A stretch of DNA of 64,000 nucleotides from positions 744,001 through 808,000 of the forward strand of contig NZ_JAVLAS010000001.1 of assembly GCF_032190635.1 (NCBI RefSeq), in the 5' to 3' direction. The stretch's first letter is position 1. The number at the start of each line of letters is the position of its first letter. The translations under genes were made by a program, and so were the position numbers. Of the stretch, positions 30,457-38,899 are shown in pieces. Below the pieces are notes generated by a model. The model saw only the letters and a program-made list of their open reading frames with translations, ran no database searches and was not told the DNA's origin. The stretch is from Levilactobacillus zymae. GTDB lineage: Bacteria; Bacillota; Bacilli; Lactobacillales; Lactobacillaceae.

Positions 30457-30503
30457 AAGAATAACTTTTTCGGTATCCTAGTAGGTAGAAGGGACTGAAC
30501 GAG

Positions 30504-32726
30504 ATGGCAATTTTAACACACCAAACTCAATTTCATCTTCAAATGGATCATAGTAGTTACCTCTTTCACGTCATGGCGAACGGCGAGTTGGGACAACTCT
30601 ATTATGGCCCGTTAATCCATGACCAAGCCCAGTATCCGGAGCTGACTCACCGCGAGGTTCACGGGGCGATGCCGGCTTGGAAGCTGGATACTCCGGACGT
30701 TCAACCCGAGGCGTTGAAACAAGAGTACGCGAGCTTCGGAAAGGGTGACTTTCGGGATCCGGCGTACCAGATGACGGCCCCGGATGGCAGTCGCATCAGT
30801 GAACTGCAGTATCAAAGCTACCGTATCGAAACCGGTAAGCAACGGCTAGCCAACCTCCCGTCAACGTTTGATGATAGCCAAGACGACGCGCAGACTCTGG
30901 TCGTGACGTTGACGGATGCGGTGACCCAGGTAACGGTTGAATTGAATTACACGATTTTTCCGCACCAAGACGTGCTGGTCCGTAGTGCCACTTTTAGCAA
31001 TCATGGGAAACAAACCGTGACCTTGAACCGGGCCCTCAGTGGGCAGCTGGATCTGCCCGATGCCGACTATGAGTTTCTGCAATTCTCCGGCAGTTGGGCA
31101 CGGGAACGTCACGCCATTCGGACGCCGTTACGGCGGGGAATTCAGAGCATTGGTAGCTTGCGCAGTGCGTCTAGTCACCAGGAAAATCCGGGCTTCATCT
31201 TGGCCCGGCCACAGACCAACGACGACCAAGGGGGGGCCTACGGGTTCAACCTGGTCTACTCCGGTAACTTTCTCGACCAGATCGAAGTTGATCAGTTCGA
31301 CACTACCCGGGTTCTCTTGGGGATTAACCCAACCGAATTTGGCTGGCAACTGACGCCGGGGACCCAGTTCCAGACGCCCGAGGCGATCCTGAGCTATAGT
31401 GACACGGGACTCAACCAACTGAGTCAACAAATGGGGGCGTGCTACCAGCACCACCTGGTCAACCCGCAATACGCGCAAAAGCCCCGGCCGATTCTGATTA
31501 ATAACTGGGAAGGTACCTACTTCGACTTTAACGAAACCAAGTTAATGGCCATGGCCCGCCAGGCCAAGGACCTGGGGATCGAGTTATTCGTTCTCGACGA
31601 CGGCTGGTTTGGCAAACGGAATGACGACACCACCTCATTGGGAGATTGGGACGTTAATCCGCAAAAATTACCCCAAGGCATGGCCCATCTGGCCCAACAG
31701 ATTCATGACCTGGGCATGCAGTTTGGATTATGGTACGAGCCGGAAATGATTTCGCTGGCCAGTCAACTGTATCACGACCATCCCGATTGGGTGATCAAGA
31801 CGCCGCAACGTCAGATGACCCCCGGACGCAACCAGTTTGTCCTCGACATGACCAACCCCGACGTGGTCGACTTCCTGTACGCCAAGATGAGTGCGATGAT
31901 CGATGACGCCCAGCTGGACTACATTAAGTGGGACATGAACCGCAACATCACCGAGGCTTATAGTCCGACGCTGAGTGCTGATCGGCAATTGGAATTTAGT
32001 CACCGCTACATTCTAGGGGTTTACCAACTCTACGCACGGTTGACTCACGATTTTCCACAAGTCTTATTTGAATCTTGTGCCTCCGGTGGTGGCCGGTTCG
32101 ACTTGGGGATGATGTACTACGCCCCACAAGCGTGGACCAGCGACGATACCGACGCCATCGAGCGGTTGCGCATTCAGTTCGGCACCTCCTACGCTTACCC
32201 CCAAACGATGATGGGGGCGCACGTCTCGGCGGTACCAAACGACCAGACCGGTCGGATTACCCCCCTGGAAACGCGCGCGGCGGTGGCCTACTTTGGCGAT
32301 CTGGGGTACGAACTCGACGTGACACGCTGCTCGGCAACCGAGAAGGCACAGATCAAGCAGCAGATCGCCTTTTACAAGCGTCACCGGGACCTGTTCCAGC
32401 GCGGAACGTTCTACCGCCTGGATAATCCGTTTACGGGTGACCGTAACGTTGGCAGCTGGCTGGTGGTCAGTGCCGACAAACGTCACGCGATTGCGGCGCG
32501 CTACCAGATCTTAAATCAGCCCAATCCCCGTTATTCGCAGTTAAAGTTACGGGGACTATTGCCTAGCCAACGCTACGTGGTTAGCGGCCGGCAACAACCG
32601 CTTTACGGTGACGAACTGATGCATGCCGGGGTGTTCATTCCATCGCTACTCCAAACCACCATGGGAGTCGAGGAATCGGCGGACTTTAGCGCGCAAATCC
32701 TGGTGTTAGATGCGGTGGACGACTAA
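30504..32726 (+). CDS. Alpha-galactosidase, glycoside hydrolase family 36
   Basis: The 740-residue intracellular enzyme (no signal peptide) has an N-terminal beta-sandwich, a central TIM barrel and a C-terminal beta domain. Family 36 motifs are complete: VLDDGWFGKRNDD near residue 365, nucleophile Asp in DYIKWDMNR near 478, ESCASGGGRFD and the acid/base Asp in WTSDDTDAIERL near 548. It cleaves terminal alpha-1,6-galactose from melibiose and raffinose-type sugars. No dedicated galactoside permease is adjacent. A cre-like site upstream suggests CcpA control. The downstream TIM-barrel gene may not belong to the same transcript because a hairpin intervenes. Confidence 0.95.
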   Translation: MAILTHQTQFHLQMDHSSYLFHVMANGELGQLYYGPLIHDQAQYPELTHREVHGAMPAWKLDTPDVQPEALKQEYASFGKGDFRDPAYQMTAPDGSRISELQYQSYRIETGKQRLANLPSTFDDSQDDAQTLVVTLTDAVTQVTVELNYTIFPHQDVLVRSATFSNHGKQTVTLNRALSGQLDLPDADYEFLQFSGSWARERHAIRTPLRRGIQSIGSLRSASSHQENPGFILARPQTNDDQGGAYGFNLVYSGNFLDQIEVDQFDTTRVLLGINPTEFGWQLTPGTQFQTPEAILSYSDTGLNQLSQQMGACYQHHLVNPQYAQKPRPILINNWEGTYFDFNETKLMAMARQAKDLGIELFVLDDGWFGKRNDDTTSLGDWDVNPQKLPQGMAHLAQQIHDLGMQFGLWYEPEMISLASQLYHDHPDWVIKTPQRQMTPGRNQFVLDMTNPDVVDFLYAKMSAMIDDAQLDYIKWDMNRNITEAYSPTLSADRQLEFSHRYILGVYQLYARLTHDFPQVLFESCASGGGRFDLGMMYYAPQAWTSDDTDAIERLRIQFGTSYAYPQTMMGAHVSAVPNDQTGRITPLETRAAVAYFGDLGYELDVTRCSATEKAQIKQQIAFYKRHRDLFQRGTFYRLDNPFTGDRNVGSWLVVSADKRHAIAARYQILNQPNPRYSQLKLRGLLPSQRYVVSGRQQPLYGDELMHAGVFIPSLLQTTMGVEESADFSAQILVLDAVDD

Positions 32727-32742
32727 CCAGTTGGCACCAGCG

Positions 32743-32803
32743 TTCGCGACTCATAAGTTAGCGGTATACTAAGGTTTGGAACTTTGGTTCTGAACCTTTT
32801 TTG
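32743..32803 (+). promoter_or_regulatory. Promoter-like sequence fused to a terminator hairpin
   Basis: A TTCGCG / TATACT pair (-10 at 32765-32770) lies immediately before hairpin AGGTT-GAAC / GTTC-AACCT with T6 (32772-32803). The hairpin is the likely terminator of the alpha-galactosidase gene; the promoter, if used, would start transcription inside it. Confidence 0.5.
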
Positions 32804-32831
32804 TTTGGAACCGGCGAAAGGATTGACCAGC

Positions 32832-33698
32832 ATGGCAAAATTAGAATTACCCGCCCGTCCCGGTAAGGTCCAGTTAGGCCTCAAGGCGGCCGCTGCACCC
32901 ACACAATTATTGGACCGGTTAAAGTATCGCCCGGAAGTCTTCGAGTTTTTCACTAGCGCTGCAGACTTTACCCCGGCAGCGTTTCAAACGTTCAAGGCTA
33001 CCGTGCAGTTCGTCCAGGCCAACGTGACCCGAAAAATCGTGATCCATCATCCCATGAAGTTTCACGACCAACACCTGGACCAGCTTTTGGATGCTCACCG
33101 TGAACCCGCGGCATACGACTTTTTCCGGCAATCGACGGCGCAACTCTTGGACTTGGCTAACGACCTAGACGTGCGCGTCTTGGTCCATGGCGGATACGGG
33201 GGAGCCGAGAGTCAGGCACTGATCAATGAATATCCATCGTTAGCGGCCGCGCGGGAGACCGTCTTTGACCATTTGGATCACCTAGTGGCGCAGGGCAACG
33301 GTCACGTCATGATTGAAAACGGCATTACCGCTAGCTTCATGTACGGTGACCCGCAAATCGACGACACGATTTTAGCACACCACTGGCCGTTAGTGTGCGA
33401 CCTCAGCCACGTGTTTATTGGCTTGCATGGCGATATGGACCGGACCATGGCGGCGCTAACGAAATTAAAACCGTTGATTCGGCATTACCACTTGGTCGAT
33501 TCGCTGGGACAACGCCACGATAGTTTACCCCTAGGAACCGGTCTGATTGACTGGCGGCGGGTTTTGCCGGCGTTGAATCCACAGGCGACTATGATTTACG
33601 AGGTTCCGGACGAAACGGACGCGACCTGTGCCAACATGCTACGGAGTTACCATTATCTGCGGGGCTTGGAAGTACAACAACTCGAAAGTGGGCGATAA
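32832..33698 (+). CDS. Sugar phosphate isomerase/epimerase-like TIM-barrel protein
   Basis: The 288-residue product fits the xylose isomerase-like TIM barrel (AP endonuclease 2) superfamily: VRVLVHGGYGG near residue 120, HVMIENGIT with the metal Glu near 160, CDLSHVFIGLHGD with Asp and His near 190 and HYHLVDSLGQRHDSLPLGTGLIDW near 220-245, where such enzymes bind a divalent metal. The start is ATG 32832 with GAAAGGA before it. It ends one base before the DsrE-like gene. Substrate is unknown. Confidence 0.75.
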   Translation: MAKLELPARPGKVQLGLKAAAAPTQLLDRLKYRPEVFEFFTSAADFTPAAFQTFKATVQFVQANVTRKIVIHHPMKFHDQHLDQLLDAHREPAAYDFFRQSTAQLLDLANDLDVRVLVHGGYGGAESQALINEYPSLAAARETVFDHLDHLVAQGNGHVMIENGITASFMYGDPQIDDTILAHHWPLVCDLSHVFIGLHGDMDRTMAALTKLKPLIRHYHLVDSLGQRHDSLPLGTGLIDWRRVLPALNPQATMIYEVPDETDATCANMLRSYHYLRGLEVQQLESGR

Positions 33699-33699
33699 C

Positions 33700-34026
33700 A
33701 TGACAAAAACGTCGGTGGTCGTGCATCTTGATGACCAGGCCAATGTGGCGCTGGCGCAGGGTAACGTCCACAACTTACTGACCGGGTTACCGGAAAGCCG
33801 GGTGGTGGTCGTGGTTAACGGTCCGGCAGTCCGGTCGTTTCTGACCCCGAGTTGGCGGGCCTTTCTGGCTGACCTGCCTGAAGTTGAGGTGGATGCCTGT
33901 GCGAACGCGTTGCGGGCCAACGGCATCTTGGCAGCACAGCTCCCAGCCAGGGTCACGGTAGTGCCGGCGGGCGTGGTCCGCATTGTTGAATTGGAACAAC
34001 GAGGTTTTGCTTATCTGAAGCCATAA
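33700..34026 (+). CDS. DsrE/DsrF-like family protein
   Basis: The 108-residue product has the alternating beta/alpha pattern of DsrE: TSVVVHLDDQ at the first strand, SRVVVVVNGPAV near 35, the conserved Cys in VDACANALRANGI near 68 and VVPAGVVRIVELEQRGFAYLKP at the end. In this family the Cys region can carry sulfur or act in small-molecule binding; in many Firmicutes it is unassigned. It starts one base after the TIM-barrel stop, so the two are co-translated; a large terminator hairpin follows. Confidence 0.75.
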   Translation: MTKTSVVVHLDDQANVALAQGNVHNLLTGLPESRVVVVVNGPAVRSFLTPSWRAFLADLPEVEVDACANALRANGILAAQLPARVTVVPAGVVRIVELEQRGFAYLKP

Positions 34027-34035
34027 ATGATTAGT

Positions 34036-34082
34036 CGCAAAAACGCCCCGAATTCCTTGGTTGGAAATTCGGGGCGTTGCTT
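34036..34082. terminator. Terminator after the DsrE-like gene
   Basis: Stem AACGCCCCGAATTCC / GGAAATTCGGGGCGTT, loop TTGGTT; A-rich before and T-containing after, so usable on both strands. Confidence 0.8.
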
Positions 34083-34137
34083 GTTATTGCGGGAAGGGAC
34101 CGCGACGGTGACCCTAGTCCCAGCGGCGCGTCACCCC

Positions 34138-34491
34138 TTAACCGCCCAGCCAGAAGCCGACTCCCGCGGCGGCTAGTCCCAGTACCACGGATAAGAGGAG
34201 GTAACTCACGGCGACTTTAGGAAACCGGTGCAGGAGACCGGCAAACTCGTTGGTGAACGTGGAAAAGGTTGAAAAGCCGCCTAACAGACCGCTGATGAGC
34301 TGAAAGGTGAGGTCGCCGGTCGGAAAATGACCGGCCGCTAGCCCCAGTAAGAAGGCGGCGGTGACGTTGATCACCAGTGTGGGGAGGGGCAGGTAGGTGT
34401 CGAAAAATAGGCGATTGCCCCAGAAGGTCACGCCGTAGCGCGCCAGGGCCCCGCACGCCCCGGCGCCGCTGACGAGTAGTAAGGTGATCAT
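34138..34491 (-). CDS. crcB: Fluoride exporter CrcB/Fluc, second subunit
   Basis: The 117-residue product has four membrane helices and CrcB motifs: GACGALARYGV near residue 12, LVINVTAAFLLG near 38 and GLLGGFSTFSTFTNE near 70, which includes the pore Asn and Phe residues. Fluc channels are dual-topology; tandem different copies form heterodimers. The ATG at 34491 overlaps the TGA of the upstream crcB copy (ATGA). Confidence 0.9.
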   Translation of the reverse strand: MITLLLVSGAGACGALARYGVTFWGNRLFFDTYLPLPTLVINVTAAFLLGLAAGHFPTGDLTFQLISGLLGGFSTFSTFTNEFAGLLHRFPKVAVSYLLLSVVLGLAAAGVGFWLGG

Positions 34492-34871
34492 GCGGCGCGC
34501 CTCCGTTTCACCAAGTGGCGACTCCCCGCGATGCCAATTGCGGCGGCGGCCCACCCCAACACCAGGCTACCGAATACGTAACTACCGGCCAACCACACCG
34601 TGTGCTGGTGGAACAAGGTCACGGTATCGACCGTAAACGTGGAGAAGGTGGTGAAGCTGCCGACGAGACCGACGCTCAAGCCGGTGACGGTGGCTGGCGA
34701 GACCGGCCAGAGCAGCGGCAACGCCCCCGTGATCAGGGGAAGGCTCAACGACCCCAGCACGTTGATGGCGAGAATCGTGAGGTAGTGGTGCGGGGTCGTC
34801 CAGGCCGTTAAGCTTAGGCGTAAGGCACTCCCCAGAAACGCACAGATGAAGATTAATCCAATTTTTTTCAC
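34488..34871 (-). CDS. crcB: Fluoride exporter CrcB/Fluc, first subunit
   Basis: The 127-residue product has four membrane helices with GSALRLSLTAW, LAINVLGSLSLPL and GLVGSFTTFSTFTVDT, the pore motif of Fluc. Together with the overlapping downstream copy it should form the heterodimeric fluoride channel that keeps cytoplasmic F- low. No fluoride riboswitch could be recognised upstream; a TTGCAT / TAAAAT promoter with a 16-bp spacer is possible near 34905-34935. Confidence 0.92.
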   Translation of the reverse strand: MKKIGLIFICAFLGSALRLSLTAWTTPHHYLTILAINVLGSLSLPLITGALPLLWPVSPATVTGLSVGLVGSFTTFSTFTVDTVTLFHQHTVWLAGSYVFGSLVLGWAAAAIGIAGSRHLVKRRRAA

Positions 34872-34938
34872 TGGTCAGGCTCCTTATCCCAATTTGCTTG
34901 CTGAGTTCTATTTTAGGGGAGTCGCTGGGGGATGCAAC

Positions 34939-34986
34939 TAAAAATCGCGAAAACCGTTGTTCATCAGACGGTTGCCGCGATTTCTA
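34939..34986 (-). terminator. Terminator of the pip-oppA operon
   Basis: Stem AAATCGCG / CGCGATTT plus inner ACCGT / ACGGT; on the minus strand it follows the oppA stop codon. Confidence 0.75.
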
Positions 34987-35010
34987 ACTGATAGATGGTT
35001 AGCTGATGAC

Positions 35011-36636
35011 CTATTTAAAAGAGGCCCGAGTGTAGTCATTTTCACCGACGGAGTGGTAGACCACCCCGGTTAGCTTTTGGTTGACCAGGTGGCTTTCCGT
35101 CATGTTATACAGTGGCAGGACGGCGGCGGTTTGATTCAAACGCTGCGCCGCGGTCCGCATGTTTTGCCAGTAGGCCTTTTGGTTAGTGGCGTTGACGCCG
35201 TGAGCTTCGTTGACCTGGGTATTGAAGGTCGCATCGGCATACTTACCGTAGTTTTGTGGATTGGTTTTGGTCAGGATATCGAAGAAGGAGACGGGATCGG
35301 CGTAGTCGGCTAACCAGAGGGTCGAATCCATATCGAAGTTCCCCGATTGCACGGCGCTATCGGTACTCTTGGCGGGGAGGGACAGTACGGAAACGTGAGC
35401 GTTGTTGAGATTTTGTTTGACTGCGGCCTGGATGAATTGGTCGACGTTCTTGGAAACGGTGGTGTCATCACTAACCAGCTTGAGGGTGACGGATGATTTA
35501 CCGAGTTCTTTGAGGCCCTTAGCCCAAAGTTTTTGCGCCTTGGCCACGTCGTAGGTTTCGGTGTTCTTCGTTTCCGTCCCGAAGTCCTTGCCGGTCGTCG
35601 GATCGGTGACCAGTGAAGGGGTGACGTAATTATAAGCGGCGGTGGAGCCGTCACTGAGGACTTTCTTGGTCAACTGCGCCTTGTTTAAGACCAGATTGAG
35701 GGCGCGACGTAAGTTCTGATTACGCAAGGCGTGGTTGCTTGCCAGGTTGAAACGCAGGTAGTAGGTGCCGGCCTTGTTGACGTGTTTCAAGTGTTTGTCG
35801 TGCTGGACGCCTTGGGCGGTGACGCCGGAGACCGTGGCATCGTCTAGTTCCCCCTGTTCGAAGAGGTTGTGGGCCGTGGTCGAGTCTTTGACCACCTGCA
35901 TGGTCATCTTACTTAACTTGATGGCACCCTTAGCGTAATAGTGATTATTCTTGACTAGGTTCCAGGTGTCGTTGGTCCCGGTCCAATGCTGCACCGTGAA
36001 GGGACCGTTGTAGGCCATCTTGGTACTGGTGGTCCCGTAAGTCTTGCCGTATTTCGCCACGACCCGATGATCTTGGGGGAAGAAGGCCGGCATGGTCAGC
36101 ATCTTGCTGAGATACGGCATGGCGTGTGACAGGGTGACCTTCAGCGTGTGGTCGTTCACCGCCTGGACGCCTAGTGAGCTAGTCGGTTTTTTACCGGCGG
36201 AAACCTGGGTAGCGTTTTTGATGCCCTCGTAGATGTAGCTGTAGCCGGAGGTGGAATTGGGACTGACGGACCGGCGCCAGGATGTGACGAAGTCTTGGGC
36301 GGTGACGGCATCGCCATTACTCCACTTGGCAGATTGACGCAGATGGAAGGTATAGGTCTTCCCGTGGTTGGTGGGCTTAACCACCTTTGTGGCCATTGCC
36401 CCGACGACTTGGTTCTTGGCGTTCATGCGGTAGAGCCCCTCCATGGATTGCTGTAAGACGTTCCATTGAGTGAGATCAGCAGTGTTGGAAGTATCTAGGG
36501 AGGTAAGATCCGAGGTTTGCATCAGGTGAAGCGTTTTTTGACTTTGGTTGGCGTTGGCTTGGCCACAAGCGGCCAGGGTGCCAGCGAGTAAACATAGACT
36601 ACCGAAGACGGTTAATTTTTTTAAATTCATAGGCAA
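35011..36636 (-). CDS. Oligopeptide ABC transporter substrate-binding lipoprotein (OppA-like)
   Basis: The 541-residue product has a lipoprotein signal with lipobox LAACGQ (Cys near residue 25) and a solute-binding family 5 body: SDLTSLDTSNTADLTQWNVLQQ, AKWSNGDAVTAQDFVTSWRR and YNGPFTVQHW are typical. It captures peptides at the cell surface for an Opp permease whose other subunits are not here, so it is a stand-alone OppA. It is 9 bp downstream of the proline iminopeptidase gene with AGGAGG before ATG, hence the same T-box-controlled transcript. Confidence 0.92.
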   Translation of the reverse strand: MPMNLKKLTVFGSLCLLAGTLAACGQANANQSQKTLHLMQTSDLTSLDTSNTADLTQWNVLQQSMEGLYRMNAKNQVVGAMATKVVKPTNHGKTYTFHLRQSAKWSNGDAVTAQDFVTSWRRSVSPNSTSGYSYIYEGIKNATQVSAGKKPTSSLGVQAVNDHTLKVTLSHAMPYLSKMLTMPAFFPQDHRVVAKYGKTYGTTSTKMAYNGPFTVQHWTGTNDTWNLVKNNHYYAKGAIKLSKMTMQVVKDSTTAHNLFEQGELDDATVSGVTAQGVQHDKHLKHVNKAGTYYLRFNLASNHALRNQNLRRALNLVLNKAQLTKKVLSDGSTAAYNYVTPSLVTDPTTGKDFGTETKNTETYDVAKAQKLWAKGLKELGKSSVTLKLVSDDTTVSKNVDQFIQAAVKQNLNNAHVSVLSLPAKSTDSAVQSGNFDMDSTLWLADYADPVSFFDILTKTNPQNYGKYADATFNTQVNEAHGVNATNQKAYWQNMRTAAQRLNQTAAVLPLYNMTESHLVNQKLTGVVYHSVGENDYTRASFK

Positions 36637-36645
36637 TTCCTCCTG

Positions 36646-37551
36646 TTAATAAGCGGTGAACTGATTAGATTCAACATCTTGTAAGTACTGACCCAGGTTC
36701 TGGAAAAAGGCGGGGGGATTATCAATACTGTGGCAATGACCCCCATCCGGCGTTAAGACCAGGCGCGCGTGGGGCAACGTTTGTTGCATTCGCCGGGCGG
36801 TGGCGAGCGGCATGGTGTCATATTCGCCAAACGTCAGGAGGGTTGGGACGGTGATGGTATGTAAGTCGGCGCGCCGGTCCCAACCGTTTAAGGTCCCGAC
36901 CATGACGAATTCATTATTGCCCTGGAAATGGTTGTAAACCTGAGTGGCCATGGTTGTGACTAGTTGGCGGGGGCCCTTTTCGGGATGGCGACAAACGAAT
37001 TGACGGTTCAAGACGTCAACTAAGGCTTGATATTCGGGATCAGCAAACGCCTCGGCGTGTTCGATGGCCTGCATATAAGCGACCTGACTAGAGGTGAGGG
37101 TTGCCGCCCGTAAAGCGTTGATGTGGACGGTGTACTCGGCAATGTTGTCGATCATACTCATGACGACCAATCCTTTGAGATGTTGCCCGTACCTTAATGC
37201 GTATTCTTGGGCCAACAGACCACCCCAGGAATGACCTAGCAAGTAGAATTGATCCAGCCCCAATTGTTGCCGGACCTCCTCTAGTTCACTCAGGTAGTAG
37301 TCGAGTGTCAGGTAGTGCTGGTTCTCTGGCAGACTGAAGTCGGGTTGATCGGAGAAGAACGACCCCAACTGATCGTACATGGTCACCTGGACGCGGTCTT
37401 CGCCGAGTTCTGCGGCAAAATTTTCAAATTCGGTGTGGTTACTGCCCGGACCACCGTGAAGACACAACAGTTTAATGGGGCCGTGGCCCACCGTGCGAGT
37501 AAATAAGCGAAAGCCATTTTTCAGTTGTAATAAACGTGTCCCTGTTGTCAT
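36646..37551 (-). CDS. pip: Proline iminopeptidase (alpha/beta hydrolase, S33)
   Basis: The 301-residue product has the S33 signature: oxyanion HGGPGSNHTEF near residue 32, nucleophile Ser in LLGHSWGGLLAQEYA near 107, Asp in FGEYDTM near 245 and His in DGGHCHSID near 272. The enzyme removes N-terminal proline from peptides in the cytoplasm. The ATG at 37551 follows GGAGGG. A T-box leader precedes it and oppA follows it, linking peptide uptake and hydrolysis to amino-acid starvation. Confidence 0.9.
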   Translation of the reverse strand: MTTGTRLLQLKNGFRLFTRTVGHGPIKLLCLHGGPGSNHTEFENFAAELGEDRVQVTMYDQLGSFFSDQPDFSLPENQHYLTLDYYLSELEEVRQQLGLDQFYLLGHSWGGLLAQEYALRYGQHLKGLVVMSMIDNIAEYTVHINALRAATLTSSQVAYMQAIEHAEAFADPEYQALVDVLNRQFVCRHPEKGPRQLVTTMATQVYNHFQGNNEFVMVGTLNGWDRRADLHTITVPTLLTFGEYDTMPLATARRMQQTLPHARLVLTPDGGHCHSIDNPPAFFQNLGQYLQDVESNQFTAY

Positions 37552-37576
37552 AAAATCCCTCCAAAATTTGAGAAAT

Positions 37577-37881
37577 AAAAAAAGCCCTACCTGGATCAGA
37601 AACTGATCCAAATAGGGCGTCGCCACGGTACCACCTATGTTTTGCCATTGTATCAAAAAATGGCCTTAATTCACGTACGGTGGGTTAACCCACGATACGC
37701 TAGCAAGATAATGGATGCTGCCATTAAGGACTCTCCTCTTGGTTCGTCCTTACCACGATTAGGGGATTTTCGCTAGCCAGGTGATCCAACCCCTTGCACC
37801 AAACGGGGCCTCTCTGCGCGATGTGCTGGTCGTTACTTTCCTAATCATTGCGTTTAATTATTTTCTCATTGATATTTAATG
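37577..37881 (-). ncRNA. T-box leader of the pip-oppA operon
   Basis: On the minus strand the leader has GCAGAGAGGCCCC (stem I start, near 37815), the T-box core AGGTGGTACCGTGGCG (37621-37637), and a terminator with stem CCCTA..GGATCAG / CTGATCC..TAGGG and T7 (37577-37618). By alignment to the tyrS leader (GAAT-TAC-CCT) the specifier region reads GAAA-ATC-CCC, giving ATC (Ile); a reading one codon later would give CCC (Pro). The tRNA assignment is therefore tentative. Confidence 0.88.
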
Positions 37882-37887
37882 ATTCCT

Positions 37888-37916
37888 AATCTAGCACTGA
37901 ACTTTTGACCTGTCAA
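37888..37916 (-). promoter_or_regulatory. Promoter of the pip-oppA T-box transcript
   Basis: Minus strand TTGACA (37911-37916), 17-bp spacer, TAGATT (37888-37893). Confidence 0.85.
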
Positions 37917-38108
37917 CCTGAATTTTGATAGAAATTCTGATGGCGAAGGTGGCGTAACGGCGCCATAATTGTTGCCATATATAGAAATGAATTCACCGAG
38001 AAAGTCGAGAAATGGCCACAACTATAAAATGAAAAAATCATGATAATTGCAAATTGAAGCGCCCAGATTAAGATTGGGCTTCGGTAACGGAAACTAGGGT
38101 GGGCGACC
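37917..38108. other. Intergenic region without recognisable feature
   Basis: Between the T-box promoter and the terminator at 38109 I see no coding sequence or clear signal. Confidence 0.4.
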
Positions 38109-38151
38109 CAAAACAGGCACTTTCCAAATTCAAGGAAAAGTGCCTGTTTTG
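38109..38151. terminator. Bidirectional terminator
   Basis: Stem AAAACAGGCACTTTCC / GGAAAAGTGCCTGTTTT flanking an 8-nt loop; lies downstream of the DUF4867 gene on the minus strand. Confidence 0.85.
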
Positions 38152-38188
38152 ATAGTCCGTCTGGTGTTTACAAAGGGATTCAATTTGA

Positions 38189-38800
38189 TTAAAGCGTTAA
38201 ATTCCGACCGGTCAACCCCACGAACGCGCCCGGTTTGTGGGCGTCCGGGTGGGCAAGCAGCCACTTATTTTGCGCAAATAAAAGCGGATCGGCTTCCGTC
38301 GGCGTTGCTAAAGCTTGGTTGGTGCCCTGGGGAAGGATCACGCCGCAGGTAAAGCCGGTTTGGCCCGGCACCGTTACCGGAGCGAAGTGTAACGTGGTCG
38401 CGTAGATTTCAATCACACTGCCGTAAGGCACCAGAAAGGCCTGCAGCTTGCCGGTATCGTAGGTGTGGTCGGGTTGAATATCTTGTCGCCGTCCTAACCA
38501 GAGAATGAAGTCGCTGGCCGCGACGTTGATCTCGGAACTACTGTGATATTCCAGACAGTTTAACTGGTGATTATTGCCCAGACAGTAGCCGCTTTCGGTG
38601 GTCAGACCGCCGAAGACCTGTTGACTCACCGTTTTCGTTGCGGGGAGAATTGCTAATCCGGGGTCGTCGGCCACGTAACGGGTCCCGTGAGCGGGTCGTG
38701 TCAGCACGGTCAGAGGGGCCAACAGCTGCTCGCTATCGGGGACGGTCAAGCACCGGCCATAGGGCTGAAAGGCCGCGTCAGAAATGTCATTAATTTGCAT
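38189..38800 (-). CDS. DUF4867-like protein (cupin-type fold suspected)
   Basis: The 203-residue product resembles DUF4867: GGLTTESGYCLGNNHQLNCLEYHSSSEINVAASDFILWLG in the first half and LVPYGSVIEIYATTLHFAPV in the second, with a cluster of His and Glu (EYHSS, TLHFAP) that suggests a cupin-like metal site. I quote these as shorter pieces of the same region. It is cytoplasmic with no membrane segment. In other lactobacilli the family occurs near sugar genes; here the next gene upstream encodes a sugar acetyltransferase. Function unknown. Confidence 0.6.
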   Translation of the reverse strand: MQINDISDAAFQPYGRCLTVPDSEQLLAPLTVLTRPAHGTRYVADDPGLAILPATKTVSQQVFGGLTTESGYCLGNNHQLNCLEYHSSSEINVAASDFILWLGRRQDIQPDHTYDTGKLQAFLVPYGSVIEIYATTLHFAPVTVPGQTGFTCGVILPQGTNQALATPTEADPLLFAQNKWLLAHPDAHKPGAFVGLTGRNLTL

Positions 38801-38899
38801 GGGGTCACCTTCCTAAACAAGTTAAGCCTAGTTTAGGCACGGTCCGTGACGTTTCTGTGACGCGGGCGTGAAGAGTTGCGGTTCGGTGCTTAAGTTTTG

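Noticed and set aside
34872..34938. Fluoride riboswitch before the crcB pair
   Set aside because: The conserved riboswitch core could not be found; the region is short and looks like a plain promoter.
38140..38352. Plus-strand 70-codon frame
   Set aside because: It overlaps the opposite-strand DUF4867 gene and the terminator and has no start signals.
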